From Acidimicrobiia bacterium (GTDB lineage: Bacteria > Actinomycetota > Acidimicrobiia > IMCC26256 > BP-133): a stretch of 5,855 nucleotides of DNA. How positions within the stretch are numbered: position 1 is the stretch's first letter; each line of letters opens with the position of its first letter. Under the pieces are notes generated by a model that worked only from the letters and a program-made list of their open reading frames with translations, was not told the origin of the DNA and did no database searches. Position numbers and translations under genes: made by a program. Of this stretch, positions 5,542 through 5,855 are shown one piece after another. Where the stretch lies: assembly GCA_025923175.1 (NCBI GenBank), contig JAICGL010000286.1, positions 1 to 5,855 of the forward strand, written 5' to 3'.

Positions 5542-5855
5542 AAGACGAGCGCCGAAGCAACGGCGCGCCGAGGTACGGGCGCGGTGCGGGCCCGCTCGTT
5601 GCTGAGGTGCGGGCAGCGACCCCCGCCGTCCGCCTCCTCGTCGGTGTCGTGGGGGTGCTCGGAACCTGGGCCGTGCTCGCCCGTGTCCTGTCTCGCGGTC
5701 TGCCGCCCGGCGTCATCCTCCTGGGCGTCGTACTCGGTTCGCTGACCGCCCTGACGGCCATGGGTCTCGTGCTCGTCTACCGGGCGGCACGGGTCATCAA
5801 CTTCGCCCAGGTGGCCATCGGATCGGCCGCCGCCACCCTCACGCTGGAGCTGGCC
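5538..5855 (+). CDS. livH: ABC transporter permease, LivH type (branched-chain amino acid family), partial
   Basis: The first 106 residues are present and the gene runs off the right edge. It starts at the GTG at 5538, whose last bases form the TGA of the preceding gene (GTGA overlap), indicating translational coupling; no separate Shine-Dalgarno is visible. A basic cytoplasmic segment (1-30) precedes a helix at about 31-50. The family hallmark follows: GVVLGSLTALTAMGLVLVYRAARVINFAQ (63-91, given by its key positions), equivalent to the usual LGSIYALIALGLTLVYG...INFAHG of LivH. The early extra helix and the Q in place of HG after INFA are deviations. It would be a membrane subunit importing the solute bound by the upstream fusion protein. 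A LivM domain fused downstream, and the ATPases, would lie outside the window. Confidence 0.85.
   Translation, partial: MKDERRSNGAPRYGRGAGPLVAEVRAATPAVRLLVGVVGVLGTWAVLARVLSRGLPPGVILLGVVLGSLTALTAMGLVLVYRAARVINFAQVAIGSAAATLTLELA

Overview
The window is a GC-rich, densely coding stretch with several GTG starts. Its protein families point to an actinomycetote, most likely Acidimicrobiia or a related uncultured lineage. That placement is inferred from protein style and base composition, since no rRNA or marker gene is present.

Left third, minus strand (1-1157): a sulfate-assimilation pair. cysH encodes an iron-sulfur type APS reductase of 231 aa. Five bases downstream of its stop begins a siroheme-synthase N-terminal-type protein (precorrin-2 dehydrogenase / sirohydrochlorin ferrochelatase), which runs off the left edge. 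Together they would supply sulfite and the siroheme that sulfite reductase needs.

Middle (1158-1501): a divergent regulatory region. It holds a good minus-strand promoter candidate, a small ORF ending in a hairpin just ahead of cysH (a possible leader peptide), a triad of alternating GTCAG/CTGAC half-sites, and a perfect 11-bp palindrome with an extra half-site just upstream of a TetR-family gene. That palindrome is a probable autoregulatory operator.

Right two thirds, plus strand (1502-5855): a TetR-family regulator, then a very large (1100 aa) exported protein, then the start of a LivH-type ABC permease that overlaps it by the four bases GTGA. The large protein is the notable object. It appears to fuse a secretion signal and an unrecognised cysteine-free extracytoplasmic domain, a two-helix membrane hairpin with an all-arginine inside loop, a Gly/Thr/Ala-rich linker, and a complete type I periplasmic-binding (branched-chain amino acid type) substrate-binding domain with eight cysteines. 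The layout suggests a TetR-controlled uptake system of unknown substrate. Its binding protein would be tethered by a membrane hairpin instead of a lipid anchor and carries a second surface domain of unknown role.
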